Source: Kineobactrum salinum (lineage in GTDB: Bacteria > Pseudomonadota > Gammaproteobacteria > Pseudomonadales > Halieaceae). From it: 64,000 bases of DNA. The stretch lies in NCBI RefSeq assembly GCF_010669285.1, contig NZ_CP048711.1, positions 2,976,001 to 3,040,000 of the forward strand. The letters are read 5' to 3'. How positions within the stretch are numbered: the first letter of the stretch is position 1; every line of letters begins with the position of its first letter. Shown here one piece after another: positions 34,154-45,036 of the stretch. A program made the translations under genes and the position numbers. The notes beneath the pieces were generated by a model. The model ran no database searches, was not told the DNA's origin, and worked only from the letters and a program-made list of their open reading frames with translations.

Positions 34154-35377
34154 TCAGTCGCTGAATTTTTGAAAGACCAGCGAGGCGTTGGTGCCGCCGA
34201 AGCCGAAGCTGTTGGACATCACCCGCTGCAGATCCACATTGTCCTGCCGCTGGATGGCGATGGGCAGGCCCTCGGCCTCCGGATCCAGGGTCTCGATATT
34301 GGCAGAGGCGGCGATAAAGCCGCGCTGCTGCATCAGCAACGAGTAGATCGCCTCCTGCACACCGGCGGCCCCCAGTGAGTGGCCGGTCAGGGACTTGGTG
34401 GAGCCGATCACGGGAATATCCTGGTCCCGGTAGGCCTCGCGTACCGCTTTTAGCTCCTGGATGTCTCCGGCTGGCGTGCTGGTGCCGTGGGCATTGATAT
34501 AGGCCACCGGCCCCTGCACCGTGGCCAGCGCCTGCTGCATGCACCGTACCGCACCCTCGCCAGAGGGGGCCACCATGTCGTAGCCGTCCGAAGTGGCGCC
34601 GTAACCCACCAGCTCGGCGTAGATCTTCGCTCCCCGGGCGCGGGCGTGTTCCAGCTCCTCCACCACCAGCATGCCGCCACCCCCGGCAATCACGAAGCCG
34701 TCGCGATGGGCATCGTAGGCCCTGGATGCGCGTTCGGGATTGTCGTTGTACTTGGTGGACAGCGCGCCCATCGCGTCGAACAGGCTGCTGAGTGTCCAGT
34801 GCAGCTCCTCACCCCCGCCGGCAAAGACCAGGTCCTGCTTGCCCAGCTGGATCTGCTCCATCGCGCTGCCGATGCAGTGGGCGCTGGTGGAGCAGGCGGA
34901 GGAAATGGAATAGTTGACGCCCTTGATCTTGAAGGGAGTCGCCAGACAGGCAGAAACGGTGCTGCCCATGGTCTGAGTCACCCGGTAGGGCCCCACCCGG
35001 CGCAGGCCGCGCTCGCGTAGAATGTCCGCAGCCTCGGTCTGGCTGGCGGAGGAGGCGCCACCGGAGCCGGCGATGATGCCGGTGCGGACATTGGAGACCT
35101 GTGCGGTTTCCAGGCCCGCATCCGCTATCGCCTGTTGCATCGAGATATAGGCGTAGGCGGCGGCGTCGGCCATGAAGCGCAGTTGCTTGCGGTCGATATG
35201 TTCCGACACGTCGATCTGCGGTGCTCCAGCGACATGTGAGCGCATGCCCATGTCGATCTGCTCCTGGCGCAGTGCTATGCCCGAGCGGCCGTGGAACAGT
35301 GCATCAGCGACCGAATCGGCATCGTTGCCCAGGCAGGAGACAATGCCCAGGCCAGTGATTACTACCCGTTTGTCCAT
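34154..35377 (-). CDS. fabB: 3-oxoacyl-ACP synthase I
   Basis: FabB, 407 residues, elongating unsaturated acyl-ACP in type II fatty acid synthesis. The catalytic triad is Cys162 ([10 protein letters not shown]), His297 ([11 protein letters not shown]) and His333 (TGHSLGAAG), with Lys328 in the GSTKS motif. It follows fabA by 4 bp on the same strand, the classic fabAB operon that makes monounsaturated fatty acids without oxygen. That pair is largely confined to gammaproteobacteria and some alphaproteobacteria. Confidence 0.97.
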   Translation of the reverse strand: MDKRVVITGLGIVSCLGNDADSVADALFHGRSGIALRQEQIDMGMRSHVAGAPQIDVSEHIDRKQLRFMADAAAYAYISMQQAIADAGLETAQVSNVRTGIIAGSGGASSASQTEAADILRERGLRRVGPYRVTQTMGSTVSACLATPFKIKGVNYSISSACSTSAHCIGSAMEQIQLGKQDLVFAGGGEELHWTLSSLFDAMGALSTKYNDNPERASRAYDAHRDGFVIAGGGGMLVVEELEHARARGAKIYAELVGYGATSDGYDMVAPSGEGAVRCMQQALATVQGPVAYINAHGTSTPAGDIQELKAVREAYRDQDIPVIGSTKSLTGHSLGAAGVQEAIYSLLMQQRGFIAASANIETLDPEAEGLPIAIQRQDNVDLQRVMSNSFGFGGTNASLVFQKFSD

Positions 35378-35381
35378 AGTG

Positions 35382-35897
35382 CTAGAAAGACTCCGTTGAC
35401 TTGAACAACCCTACCCGCAGGTCGTTGGCTGTGTAGATTTCACGCCCGTCGACGGCCACGATGCCGTCTGCAATGCCCATGATCAGGCGGCGTTCTATGA
35501 TCCGCTTCATATGTATGTGATAGACCACTTTGTGCGCGGTGGGCAGGATCTGGCCGGTAAATTTTACCTCACCGGAGCCCAGCGCGCGTCCGCGACCGGG
35601 ATTGCCGCGCCAGCCCAGAAAAAATCCCAGTAGTTGCCACATGGCATCCAGCCCCAGGCAACCGGGCATGACCGGATCACCGGGAAAATGACACTGGAAA
35701 AACCAGAGGTCGGGATGGATGTCGAGTTCTGCAATAATTTCGCCCTTGCCGTAGTGTCCGCCCTCGGAACTGACATGAGTAATGCGATCCAGCATCAGCA
35801 TTTTGCCGATTGGCAATTGCGCATTGCCGGCACCGAAGAGCTCTCCCATCCCGCAGGCCAGGAGCTCCTCTTTGGTGAATGCGTGTTGTCCAGTCAT
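35382..35897 (-). CDS. fabA: 3-hydroxydecanoyl-ACP dehydratase/isomerase
   Basis: FabA, 171 residues, which dehydrates 3-hydroxydecanoyl-ACP and isomerises the trans-2 to the cis-3 product, the branch point to unsaturated fatty acids. The catalytic pair is His70 ([12 protein letters not shown]) and Asp84 (LGLDAMWQ) in a hot-dog fold. E. coli FabA has 172 residues. In E. coli the operon is controlled by FadR/FabR; no operator was identified here. Confidence 0.97.
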   Translation of the reverse strand: MTGQHAFTKEELLACGMGELFGAGNAQLPIGKMLMLDRITHVSSEGGHYGKGEIIAELDIHPDLWFFQCHFPGDPVMPGCLGLDAMWQLLGFFLGWRGNPGRGRALGSGEVKFTGQILPTAHKVVYHIHMKRIIERRLIMGIADGIVAVDGREIYTANDLRVGLFKSTESF

Positions 35898-36158
35898 ATT
35901 GTGTTGTCCAGTCCAGCCTCGGGTCAGTGCTGCAACAGCAGCGGATCAGGCAAACGGCTGCCTGCGGGAGGGCAAACCGGTTCATGGCCGCCCATTCTAA
36001 TACCTGCGGGGCACAAGTCCAGCATCGCGGCGCCGCCGCGCGGCGCGCGCTGGCTTCCCCCGGTATCCATCGGCTAAGATAGTGGTCTTGCACGTCTGCG
36101 ATGCAGCGCCAGCGAAAATCGCCGGCCTGCCGCTATCATTTTGACCTTGAGGATGGCC

Positions 36159-37598
36159 ATGCTCACACCTGTTTTGCTTTCTGGCGGCGTCGGCAGCCGG
36201 CTGTGGCCAGTATCCAGGGAGTTGCATCCCAAGCAGTTTCTGGCGCTGGCGGGTGAGCTCACGATGCTGCAGCAAACCCTGAAGCGCACTGGCGATCTGG
36301 AATCCAGCCCACCCATCGTGGTCTGCAATGAAGAGCACAGGTTCATGGTGGCCGAGCAGCTGCGGCAGGTCGGCATTACCGCCAGCGCGCTGCTGCTGGA
36401 GCCCGAGGGGCGCAACACGGCACCCGCCGTGGCGCTGGCGGCGCTGCAGGAATTTGCGCGGGATCCGGAAGCGGTGCTGCTGGTGCTGCCGGCCGACCAC
36501 CTGATACGGGATACTGCGGCGTTTGCGGCGGCGGTTACCCGGGCCCTGCCGCTGGCCCGGGCCGGCCGGTTGATGACCTTCGGGGTGGTGCCCTCGGCCC
36601 CCGAGACCGGCTACGGCTATGTTCGCTGTGGCGCGGCGCTGGGCGATGAGTTGTTCGAGTTGGAGTCTTTCGTAGAGAAACCCGACACCGCCACTGCGCA
36701 GTCATACCTGGACAGTGGCAGCTACCTGTGGAACAGCGGCATGTTCCTGTTGCGCGCGGCGACCTATCTGGAGCAGCTGGGCGAATTCCAGCCGGAGATG
36801 CTCGCTGCCTGCCGGCGCGCGATGAGCGCTGCTACCGCCGATATGGATTTTATTCGTCCGGACGCCGAGGCGTTTCGGGCCTGTCCGGCGGACAGCATCG
36901 ACTACGCGGTGATGGAGCATACCGCCCAGGGCGGGGTGGTGGCCCTGGATTGCGGCTGGAGTGATGTCGGCGCCTGGTCGGCGCTGTGGGATGTGGGCAC
37001 CCGGGACCCGGAGGGCAATGTGTGCCAGGGCGATGTCATGCTGGACAACTGCCGGGACAGCTACTTCCGCAGTGAATCACGCCTGGTGGCGGCCACCGGG
37101 GTCGCCGACCTGGTGGTGGTAGAGACTGCCGATGCCATTCTGGTCGCCGACCGCAATCAGGTGCAGGATGTGAAGCGCATCGTCAATCGTCTCAAGCAGG
37201 AGCACCGTCCCGAGGTTGCCCTGCATTCGCGGGTCTACCGGCCCTGGGGTTCCTATGAATCGCTGGTCACCGCGGAGCGCTTCCAGGTCAAGCGCATCAT
37301 CGTCAATCCCGGCCAGACCCTTTCCCTGCAGATGCATCACCACCGGGCCGAGCATTGGATCGTGGTGCATGGCACTGCGGAGGTGACCTGCGAGGACAAG
37401 GTCTTCATGCTGGCCGAGGACGAGTCCACTTATATCCCGCTGGGACACAAGCACCGGCTGGCCAACCCCGGCCGGATACCATTGGAATTGATCGAAGTTC
37501 AATCCGGAACCTATCTGGGGGAAGACGACATTGTCCGCTTTGAGGATGTCTACGGGCGCAACACACCCAACACTTCAGCTACGGAGAAAACCCAATGA
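36159..37598 (+). CDS. manC: Mannose-1-phosphate guanylyltransferase / mannose-6-phosphate isomerase
   Basis: Bifunctional ManC/AlgA-type enzyme of 479 residues making GDP-mannose. The N-terminal nucleotidyltransferase begins MLTPVLLSGGVGSRLWPVSR with the downstream HPKQFL and the FVEKPD substrate motif. The C-terminal type II cupin isomerase domain (about residues 360-470) has RPWGSYESL, LQMHHHRAEHWIVV and YIPLGHKHRL. ATG 36159 is chosen because TTGAGGA sits at the right distance; the frame is open to 36141. It overlaps galU by 4 bp. Likely function is precursor supply for exopolysaccharide or lipopolysaccharide. Confidence 0.93.
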   Translation: MLTPVLLSGGVGSRLWPVSRELHPKQFLALAGELTMLQQTLKRTGDLESSPPIVVCNEEHRFMVAEQLRQVGITASALLLEPEGRNTAPAVALAALQEFARDPEAVLLVLPADHLIRDTAAFAAAVTRALPLARAGRLMTFGVVPSAPETGYGYVRCGAALGDELFELESFVEKPDTATAQSYLDSGSYLWNSGMFLLRAATYLEQLGEFQPEMLAACRRAMSAATADMDFIRPDAEAFRACPADSIDYAVMEHTAQGGVVALDCGWSDVGAWSALWDVGTRDPEGNVCQGDVMLDNCRDSYFRSESRLVAATGVADLVVVETADAILVADRNQVQDVKRIVNRLKQEHRPEVALHSRVYRPWGSYESLVTAERFQVKRIIVNPGQTLSLQMHHHRAEHWIVVHGTAEVTCEDKVFMLAEDESTYIPLGHKHRLANPGRIPLELIEVQSGTYLGEDDIVRFEDVYGRNTPNTSATEKTQ

Positions 37599-38425
37599 TC
37601 CAGAAATGCCTGTTTCCCGTTGCCGGTTATGGCACCCGCTTCCTGCCGGCCACCAAGAGCATGCCCAAGGAAATGCTGCCGATCGTCAACAAACCGCTGG
37701 TCCAGTATGGGGTAGAGGAGGCTATCGAGGCGGGGATGACGACCTGCGCGATGGTGACCGGGCGCGGCAAGCGCGCCATTGCCGATCACTTTGACATCAG
37801 CTTCGAGCTGGAACAGCAGATCTCGGGCACCGGCAAGGAAGTCTATCTCGAGAGTATCCGCAACGTGCTGGACAAGGGCGTGTTCACCATGGTGCGCCAG
37901 CGCGAGATGAAGGGGCTGGGCCATGCCATTCTCACCGGCGAGGCGCTGATCGGCAACGAGGCCTTCGGGGTGATCCTGTCCGACGATCTGTGCCTGAACG
38001 ACGACGGCCCCGGCGTACTCAGCCAGATGGAGGAGCTGTACCGGCAATTCCGCTGTTCCATCGTGGCGATACAGGAGGTGCCGAAGGAGGATGTGCACAA
38101 ATACGGTGTGATCGCGGGGGAGAGTCTCAGGGACGGTATCTACCGGGTGGAGAAAATGGTCGAAAAACCGCAGCCGGATGTGGCCCCGTCCAACCTGGCC
38201 ATCATCGGCCGCTATATTCTGACGCCGGATATTTTCGATATTCTCCGCGATACGCCGCCGGGCGCCAACGGCGAGATACAGCTGACCGATGCGCTGCAAA
38301 CCCAGGCCGAGCGGGGCTGCGTGATGGCCTACCGGTTCAAGGGGCGGCGCTTTGATTGCGGCAGCGTTCCCGGTTTTGTCGAAGCCACCAACTATGTGTA
38401 TGAAAACCACTATTCGCCCAAGTGA
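37595..38425 (+). CDS. galU: UTP-glucose-1-phosphate uridylyltransferase
   Basis: GalU, 276 residues, forming UDP-glucose from UTP and glucose-1-phosphate. The signature [20 protein letters not shown] with a [13 protein letters not shown] active-site segment and VEKPQPD loop is intact. It is sandwiched between manC and manB with 4-bp overlaps at both ends (ATGA and GTGA), so all three are translated from one message. Confidence 0.96.
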   Translation: MIQKCLFPVAGYGTRFLPATKSMPKEMLPIVNKPLVQYGVEEAIEAGMTTCAMVTGRGKRAIADHFDISFELEQQISGTGKEVYLESIRNVLDKGVFTMVRQREMKGLGHAILTGEALIGNEAFGVILSDDLCLNDDGPGVLSQMEELYRQFRCSIVAIQEVPKEDVHKYGVIAGESLRDGIYRVEKMVEKPQPDVAPSNLAIIGRYILTPDIFDILRDTPPGANGEIQLTDALQTQAERGCVMAYRFKGRRFDCGSVPGFVEATNYVYENHYSPK

Positions 38426-39792
38426 TACAGGAGCCGGTGACCTTGCAGGCAGCAGAATGTTTCAAGGCCTACGATGTGCGTGGGCGCGTACCTGACCAGC
38501 TCAACGAGGACATCGCCCGCCGTATCGGCCGCGCCTATGCCGAGGTGATCAGGCCGCGCAAGGTCGTGCTGGGGCACGATATCCGTCTGAGCAGTGAATC
38601 GATCAAGGCCGCACTGGCGGAAGGCCTGCTGATGCAGGGTGTGGATGTCTACGACATTGGCCTGTGTGGCACCGAGGAGATTTACTTCGCCACCTCCCAC
38701 GCCCAGATGGACGGCGGCATCGTGGTTACCGCAAGCCACAATCCGAAAGACTACAACGGGATGAAGTTCGTGCGCGAACAGTCGCGGCCAATTTCCGGCG
38801 ACAGTGGCCTGTTCGCGATCCGTGACCTGGTCTGCAGCAATCAGTTATCCGCTGCCGCCAGCCCGGGCCAGCTGCGGCAGCTGGACACCTCTGGCGCCTA
38901 TATTGAACACCTGCTGGGCTACGTGGAGGTGGCGTCGCTACCGCCACTGCGCATCGTGGTCGATGCCGGCAATGGCGGTGCCGGCCGGGTGATAGATCTG
39001 CTGGAACCGCGGTTGCCGTTCGAATTTATCAAGCTGCACCACCAGCCCGACGGCCACTTTCCCAATGGCGTCCCCAATCCACTGCTGCCGGAGAACAGGG
39101 CCGTGACCAGCGCCGCGGTGGTGGCGCAGCGAGCCGATCTCGGCATCGCCTGGGACGGCGACTTCGATCGCTGCTTCTTTTTTGATGAACACGGGGACTT
39201 TGTCGAGGGCTACTACCTGGTCGGCCTGCTGGCAGAGGCCTTCCTGAAGGACCATCCCGGTGCCAGTATCGTGCACGACCCGCGGTTGACCTGGAATACG
39301 GTCGCGCTGGTGGAGGGGATGGGAGGGCGCGCAGTGCAGAGCAAGACCGGACATGCGTTTATCAAGGAGCGCATGCGGCTGGAAAATGCGGTCTACGGCG
39401 GTGAGATGAGCGCCCACCACTACTTTCGTGACTTTGCCTACTGTGACAGCGGCATGATTCCCTGGCTGCTGGTGGCGGCCCTGCTCGGCAGCCGCGGCCA
39501 GACCCTGTCAGAGCTGGTGGCGGAGCGGGTGGCGGCCTTTCCCTGCAGCGGGGAGATCAATCGCAGCATCGCCGATCCGGCCGCGGCACTGGAGGCGGTA
39601 GCACGACACTATGGGCCCGAGGCGCTGCAGGTGGAGGAGGTGGACGGCCTCAGCATGGCATTCGAGCAGTGGCGCTTCAACCTGCGCTGCTCCAACACCG
39701 AGCCGGTGGTGCGGCTGAATGTTGAGAGCCGGGGCGACAGCGCGCTGATGGAGGCAAAAACCGCTGAACTGCTGGCGTTGCTGGATATTTAG
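38422..39792 (+). CDS. manB: Phosphomannomutase/phosphoglucomutase
   Basis: ManB/CpsG-like phosphohexomutase, 456 residues. The phosphoserine is Ser105 in [13 protein letters not shown], and the magnesium-binding loop DGDFDR places Asp245, 247 and 249. The four-domain phosphohexomutase layout ends with [18 protein letters not shown] start overlapping the galU stop. With ManC it would convert mannose-6-P to GDP-mannose, and with GalU glucose-6-P to UDP-glucose if it has dual specificity as in AlgC; specificity cannot be read from sequence alone. Confidence 0.92.
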   Translation: MIQEPVTLQAAECFKAYDVRGRVPDQLNEDIARRIGRAYAEVIRPRKVVLGHDIRLSSESIKAALAEGLLMQGVDVYDIGLCGTEEIYFATSHAQMDGGIVVTASHNPKDYNGMKFVREQSRPISGDSGLFAIRDLVCSNQLSAAASPGQLRQLDTSGAYIEHLLGYVEVASLPPLRIVVDAGNGGAGRVIDLLEPRLPFEFIKLHHQPDGHFPNGVPNPLLPENRAVTSAAVVAQRADLGIAWDGDFDRCFFFDEHGDFVEGYYLVGLLAEAFLKDHPGASIVHDPRLTWNTVALVEGMGGRAVQSKTGHAFIKERMRLENAVYGGEMSAHHYFRDFAYCDSGMIPWLLVAALLGSRGQTLSELVAERVAAFPCSGEINRSIADPAAALEAVARHYGPEALQVEEVDGLSMAFEQWRFNLRCSNTEPVVRLNVESRGDSALMEAKTAELLALLDI

Positions 39793-39801
39793 TAGACGAG
39801 T

Positions 39802-39977
39802 GGCACCTACTTTGGCTCACTCCCATGGGAGGTCAGCGTCCTGGGAGGGTGCTTTCGAGACCGTATGCGACATGGATGTCGCATCCGAGCCCCCAGGGAC
39901 GGGTTTACGGCGTGTCTCGAAAGCACCCTCCCAGGATGTTGACCGGGCTACAAAGTCCAAATCCTGAAGTAAGTTCC
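39802..39977. repeat. Dispersed palindromic element (family A, copy 1)
   Basis: Between the convergent manB and pgi genes. Two 31-bp inverted arms (39831-39861 and 39914-39944) enclose a second palindrome (39865-39884, ATGCGACAT/ATGTCGCAT). The outer limits carry weakly inverted ends (GGCACCTACTT at 39802 and AAGTAAGTTCC at 39967-39977). A related copy lies at 52938-53125. No coding potential. Confidence 0.8.
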
Positions 39978-40001
39978 ATTCTTAGCTCAGACAGTACCAC
40001 A

Positions 40002-41644
40002 CTAGCCAGGCTGTGCCGCTCGCCACTGGGCCAGCAATCGCTCCGTGGCCGGGTCCATTGCCGGCCCGGCCTCGTCGTCCTGCATGCGCCCCAGGATCTC
40101 CACGCCGATCTCCTTGCCCAGCTCCACGCCCCACTGGTCAAAGGGGTTGATACCCCACAGCTGGCCGCTGCAAAAGGTCCTGTGTTCATACAGGGCCAGC
40201 AGCGCACCCAGGCTGTGGGGGTTACCGCGTCCAGGCTGATCACGCTGCTGGGCCTGCTGCCCGGCATTGCCAGGTGTGGTGCCAGGCGTTCGGCCTCGGC
40301 CCGGTCCAGGCCGCGCTGCACCAGGCTGTCCCGGGCGGCGTCCTCGCTGCGGCCAATCATCAGTGCGCGGCTCTGGGCCAGGCCATTGGCCACCAGCATC
40401 CGGTGCTGTTCGGCCATGCCGGTGTGGGTGGTCAGTGGCAGGATGAAGTCGACCGGACACAGCCGGGTTCCCTGGTGCAGTAGCTGGTGGAAGGAGTGCT
40501 GTCCCATGGTGCCGGCGGCACCCCACAATACCGGCGCGGTCTGGTAGGCCAGCGGGGCGCCATCACGGCTCACCCGCTTGCCATTGCTTTCCATCGTCAG
40601 TTGCTGCAGGAAATCCGGCAGCCGCCGCAGGCTCTGGTCGTAGGGCAGTACCACATGATTGCCGGCGCCGAAGCCGTTGCAGTACCAGATCTCCAGCAGG
40701 CTCATCAGCATCGGCATGTTGGCGCCGGGCTCCGCTTCGAGGAAGTGGCTGTCCATCGCAGCGGCCCCTGCCAGCAGCTCGGTAAAATTGTCCCAGCCCA
40801 GCGCAATGGCGCAGCTCAGCCCCACCGCCGACCACACCGAGTAACGTCCTCCGACCCAGTCCCACAGCGGCAGGCAGTTGCCGACGGGCACTCCGAAGGC
40901 CTCCGCGGCCGCGAGATTGGTGGTGATGGCCAGGAAGTGCTTGTCGAGGTCATCGCTGCTGGCGCCGGCCTGCAGCAGCCACTCCCGTGCGGCCAGGCCG
41001 TTGGCCAGGGTTTCCTCGGTGCGGAAGGACTTGGAGCAGATGATGAACAGGGTAGAGCCCGGGTCAAGACCCTGCAGGGTGTGCTGCAGGTCGGCGGGAT
41101 CGACATTGGCCACGTAGTGACAGTCCAGCAGGCCCTGGAATGGCCGCAGAGCCTCGCTGACAAGGCGTGGCCCCAGATCCGAGCCACCGATACCGATGTT
41201 GACGATGTCGGTGATGGGCCGGCCGGAAAAGCCCTTCTGGTGGCCCTGGTTGAGCCGTTCGCTCCAGCTCCGCATCCGTTCCCGGGTCTGCTGGACCTCG
41301 CTGAACTCCGCCTCCAGGGCGGCCGGCGCCTGCCGGGCCCGCAGCAAGCTGTGCAGGGCGGGCCGCGCTTCGGTGTTGTTCAGCGGCGCGCCGCCGACCA
41401 GCTCCCGGGCCCGGCTGGGCAATTGCGCCTGGACCGCTAGCTGCAGCAGTGCCGCCAGGCTGTCGCGACACAGCAGTTGCCTGGAATAGTCCAGCGTCAG
41501 GCCGGCGGCGCTGACGCTAAAGTCCACCGCCCGCCGCGAGTCATCGGCAAATAGCGTGGACACAGGGGTATCCTCGAGCCTGGCCACTAGTGCCTGCACT
41601 GATGGCCAGCCTGCCAGGGAGGTGAGGGTGTCGGTATCTGTCAT
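40002..41644 (-). CDS. pgi: Glucose-6-phosphate isomerase (one-base frameshift in this sequence)
   Basis: Pgi interconverts glucose-6-P and fructose-6-P. The N-terminal 450 residues carry GIGGSDLGPRLVSEAL, the IICSKSFRTEETL phosphate loop and NGFGAGNHVVLPYDQSL. After SSVISLDAVTP the frame as given is wrong, while SLGALLALYEHRTFCSGQLW, NPFDQWGVELGK and the end at 40002 are in another frame. One more base in the G run 40217-40221 (ACC CCC CAC on the coding strand) restores 547 residues against 549 in E. coli. It feeds the sugar-nucleotide genes next to it. No other lesion was seen. Confidence 0.94.
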
Positions 41645-41780
41645 GGGAGGCCCCGCCGGAGTGAGGCTTCAGTATAGGCAGCGCCACGGGGCGCTGCAAT
41701 TTGTGGTATTTGCGGTAGATCAACCGACAGCGCCCGCTGCCGGGACGTGGCGGCATTCACGGCTGGCGGGCAGCAGTCTG

Positions 41781-42743
41781 CTAGTGATCCCGCTCCAGGG
41801 AAAGCCGGGTCAGTTCCTGCAGCGCGTTGCGGGCCTCGCCCGCGCCCAGGCCGTCCAGCGCCTGCAGCGCGAGATCGTGGTGCAGGCGGGCCTGTTCCCG
41901 GGTGTAGTCTGCGGCACCGCAACGCCGGACTGCGGCGACTATCGCCCCGATATCCTGCGCCGTGCGGGCGTTGATCGCATGCCTGACCAGAGCCTGCTCG
42001 GCGGTGCTGCCTTCGCGCAGGATGTGGATCAGCGGCAGGGTCGGTTTGCCCTCGGTCAGGTCGTCGCCCACGTTTTTGCCCATGGTGGCGGCATCGCCCT
42101 CGTAGTCCAGGACATCGTCAATCATCTGGAACGCAATGCCCAGGTGCAGGCCGAAATCCGCCATCCGCTGCTGCTCCCCGGCCGGACGCTGGCTGAGCAC
42201 CGCGGCGCCGAAGCAGGCAGCCGCAAACAGGACGCCAGTCTTGCGGGTGATGATATCGAGATAATCCTGTTCGCTGGTGTCGGGGTCGCCGGCCCGCGCC
42301 AGCTGCATGACTTCGCCCTCGGCGATGGTGTTGGTGGTATCTGCCATGTGTCTCAGCACCGGCATGTTTTCCAGCTGCACCATCAGCTGGAATGCCCGGG
42401 TATACAGAAAGTCTCCCACCAGTACACTGGGGGCATTGCCGAACGCGGCATTGGCAGTGGGACGGCCGCGGCGCAGGCTGGAGATGTCAACCACGTCGTC
42501 ATGCAGCAACGTGGCGGTGTGAATAAACTCTATGACCGCGGCAAAGGTCACATGGCTGGCCCGGCAACCGCCGAGCGCGGCACCTGTCAGCAGTGCCAGC
42601 AGGGGGCGCAGCCGCTTGCCGCCAGCGTCAATAATATAGTGGCCAACGTTTTCCACCATGGGAACCCGGGACTGGAGTTGCTCGATGATGAGCCGGTTCA
42701 TCTGTTCGAATTCACCGGCAACGCTGGCGCGTATTGTCTGCAT
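41781..42743 (-). CDS. ispB: Octaprenyl-diphosphate synthase
   Basis: IspB, 320 residues, a trans-prenyltransferase making the C40-range side chain of ubiquinone. The two aspartate-rich motifs are LLHDDVVD (first) and FQMIDDVLDYEGD (second), with GGKRLRPLLALL near the N-terminus. In E. coli ispB is immediately divergent from rplU; here a 1.7-kb porin/binding-protein pair lies between them. Product chain length is inferred from the family, not visible. Confidence 0.92.
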   Translation of the reverse strand: MQTIRASVAGEFEQMNRLIIEQLQSRVPMVENVGHYIIDAGGKRLRPLLALLTGAALGGCRASHVTFAAVIEFIHTATLLHDDVVDISSLRRGRPTANAAFGNAPSVLVGDFLYTRAFQLMVQLENMPVLRHMADTTNTIAEGEVMQLARAGDPDTSEQDYLDIITRKTGVLFAAACFGAAVLSQRPAGEQQRMADFGLHLGIAFQMIDDVLDYEGDAATMGKNVGDDLTEGKPTLPLIHILREGSTAEQALVRHAINARTAQDIGAIVAAVRRCGAADYTREQARLHHDLALQALDGLGAGEARNALQELTRLSLERDH

Positions 42744-42991
42744 AGGATGGGAGGCGTGGTAAGTGCCCGGGCATGCTAGGGTGCGGTCGCGGAGCTGTCA
42801 AGCGGCGGGTGGTGTGTGTCCTGCGGCTATCGGCCGTTGCATCGTGCGACGGAACAGGACGGGCCCTGCGTGACGTTCGCTAACCAGGCTTTGCGCAGGA
42901 CCCGCCAGGGTCGTAAACTGCTCCTGGAAAAACTATAATGCAGAGGGTCTTGTGAAGGGCCCACTGGCAGCGCGCAAGCCCTGGGGACTCC

Positions 42992-44301
42992 ATGCTGATT
43001 CAGCCGGCGAGATACAGCGATATCCGTATACCCGATGGACTTGCAGGTGTTGCTGCCCTGCTTCTGGCAACCGCTGTCCACTCTCCCGAAGCGGGGGCCA
43101 GAGAGGCTTTTGCGGAGTATTCCCTGAACGGCTTCGGCACTCTCGGTGGGGTCTACTCCAGCCTGGACGATGCGGATTTCAGGGGTAGTCCGTTTCAACC
43201 CGATGGTGCCGGCCGGACCAGATCGTGGGCGGCTTCAGTGGACAGCAAGCTGGGAGCCCAGCTGAATGCCCACGTGAACCCGCAATGGTCCGCGGTGCTG
43301 CAAGTGGTCGCCCAGTACGATTACCAGGGAAAGTATCGTCCCAGGGTGGAATGGGCCTATGCCGACTACCAGGTCAGCCCGGATCTGACCATCAGGCTCG
43401 GCCGCGTGGTTGTGGGCCCGTTTCTGGAATCGGAGACCCGGCTGGTCGGCTACACCTATCCCTGGGTGCGCCCGCCCCAGGAGGTCTATGACGTCAACCC
43501 GGCCACCAACAAGGATGGCATTGATCTCCAGTACCGCTTTGCCACAGGGACGGTATTCAACAGCCTGCAGCTTTCCTATGGTGGTATCCAAACCAAGACC
43601 TCTGGCGGCGCCGTGATCGACGTGGACCAGGCGCTCAACCTGCAGTACATCGCCGAGTCCGGCCCCGCCACGTTCAAGCTGGGCTACAGCACCTCGAAGA
43701 CGGAAATCAGCCAGCCCCGCATCGCCAACCTGTTCGATGGCATGGCGCAATTTGGCGCAGCGGTACCGGGTCCGGCCGGGGAGCAGGCGCTGACCATTGC
43801 CAACCGCTACTGGGGGGAAGCTCACGATTTGAAATCTTTTCGGCAGGCATCAAATACCAGAACGACCGATGGCTGCTGCAGGGTGAATGGGCGAGCACGG
43901 ACATTCACCGACCCAGCTTCCTGTCCGAGTCCAATGCCTGGTACCTCACGGCCGGCTACTATCTCACTCACGTCACGCCTTACCTGACGCTTGCCCGGGT
44001 ACAGTCCGCTCGGGGCGACACCGCCGCCATTCCCACCGAGGGGCTCCCCCCCGACCTGGCCCTGGTCGCGGCGGCTCTCAACAGTGGGGTGGAGGGGCTG
44101 ATCGATCAAGTGACTCAATCCCAGAAGCGGGTGGCGGCCGGGTTGCGCTGGAACTTCAGCCCGAATGCCGTGCTCAAACTACAGATCGATCATATCCGTA
44201 CACAAGCGCCTTACGCGGGCCGCCTGGCCAATCCTGGCCCCGCCTTTACCCCCGGGGACAGCACCAATGTCATCAGTATTGCAATGGACTTTGTGTTCTG
44301 A
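42992..44301 (+). CDS. Porin-like outer membrane protein (one-base frameshift in this sequence)
   Basis: A predicted outer-membrane beta-barrel of 436 residues after correction. The N-terminus has a signal-like hydrophobic stretch at residues 18-29 with an Ala-rich cleavage zone, followed by alternating aromatic strands (FAEYSLNGFGTLGGVY, RVEWAYADYQVSPDLTIRLG) and a C-terminal Phe (ISIAMDFVF). The frame breaks in the G run 43812-43817; one extra G joins YWGGSSRFEIFSAGIKYQND to the rest. Its last base is the first base of the next gene's start codon (TGATG). Phosphate- or anion-selective porins look similar, but selectivity is not readable from sequence. Confidence 0.8.
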
Positions 44302-44735
44302 TGGGTTTCAACAGAGCGAATATCAGGTCAGCGGTGGCGGCGCTTTGCGTACTGGCCAGCCCGAACGGCTGGGCGGAGTTGGCTGTGGTCGTTTCCGGCG
44401 ACACCCCCGTGGAGAGTCTGCCGGCGTCGCAACTTGAGAGCGTCTTTCTGGGCCGGTCCAGCTACCTGCCTGGCGAGTTGCGGGCCGTGCCATTGGATCA
44501 GGCCGAAGGCCGCGATATCAGGGAAGCTTTCTACCGCGACATACTGGGCCGGTCCCCGGCCCAGATCAAGGCGCACTGGTCAAAGATCCTGTTCACTGGC
44601 CGGGGCCGGCCACCCCGGCAAGTAGCGAACGACGAGGAAGTGAAGCGTTTGATCGCGGCCACACCGGGCATGATCGGCTACATCGACGCAGCCAGCCTGG
44701 ACGGCAGCGTCAAGGCACTGGAGCTGGTCCCCTGA
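44301..44735 (+). CDS. Small PstS-like phosphate-binding domain protein
   Basis: A 144-residue exported protein with a signal peptide (about residues 1-25, ending NGWA). The body resembles a truncated periplasmic phosphate-binding domain: LAVVVSGDTPVESLPASQLE, VFLGRSSYLPGELRAVPLDQ, then FYRDILGRSPAQIKAHWSK, and TPGMIGYIDAASLDG. Stand-alone proteins of this size resembling PstS occur beside porins in marine gammaproteobacteria; their role is not established. ATG at 44301 overlaps the porin stop, so the two are probably translationally coupled. No ABC transporter genes are adjacent. Confidence 0.8.
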   Translation: MGFNRANIRSAVAALCVLASPNGWAELAVVVSGDTPVESLPASQLESVFLGRSSYLPGELRAVPLDQAEGRDIREAFYRDILGRSPAQIKAHWSKILFTGRGRPPRQVANDEEVKRLIAATPGMIGYIDAASLDGSVKALELVP

Positions 44736-44870
44736 GGGAACTCCCGAACCAACGTAACCGGACAAGGTGGCGCCCGCAGGGCGTATCAACTCGCTGTAGC
44801 GTCGTCAGAGCCGAACGTGAGACCAATCGCTGGTTGAGCTGCTAGAACTGGAACTCAGGGCCGATTAAAC

Positions 44871-44899
44871 TTGCCTGCGGCCACCGATTTCAGTAAAAT
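44871..44899 (+). promoter_or_regulatory. Predicted promoter of rplU-rpmA
   Basis: TTGCCT (44871-44876), 17-bp spacer, TAAAAT (44894-44899), then CGCCGCCCTC. It lies in the 301-bp gap after the small phosphate-binding gene; nothing else is recognised there. The leader to rplU would be about 130 bases. Confidence 0.6.
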
Positions 44900-45036
44900 C
44901 GCCGCCCTCTGTCACGGGCCCGCGTCATGGCGGCCGTTCAGAGTCCCTTGGAACACTGTTTGTGCCTCGCTCTGCCCCCTTTGATTGCAAAGGGTTTTTT
45001 TCGGATTGCGAGCAGGCTAACTGAACGGAGAATACC

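Noticed and set aside
40487-41440. 317-codon plus-strand open frame opposite pgi.
   Set aside because: Antisense shadow of a gene with clear family motifs.
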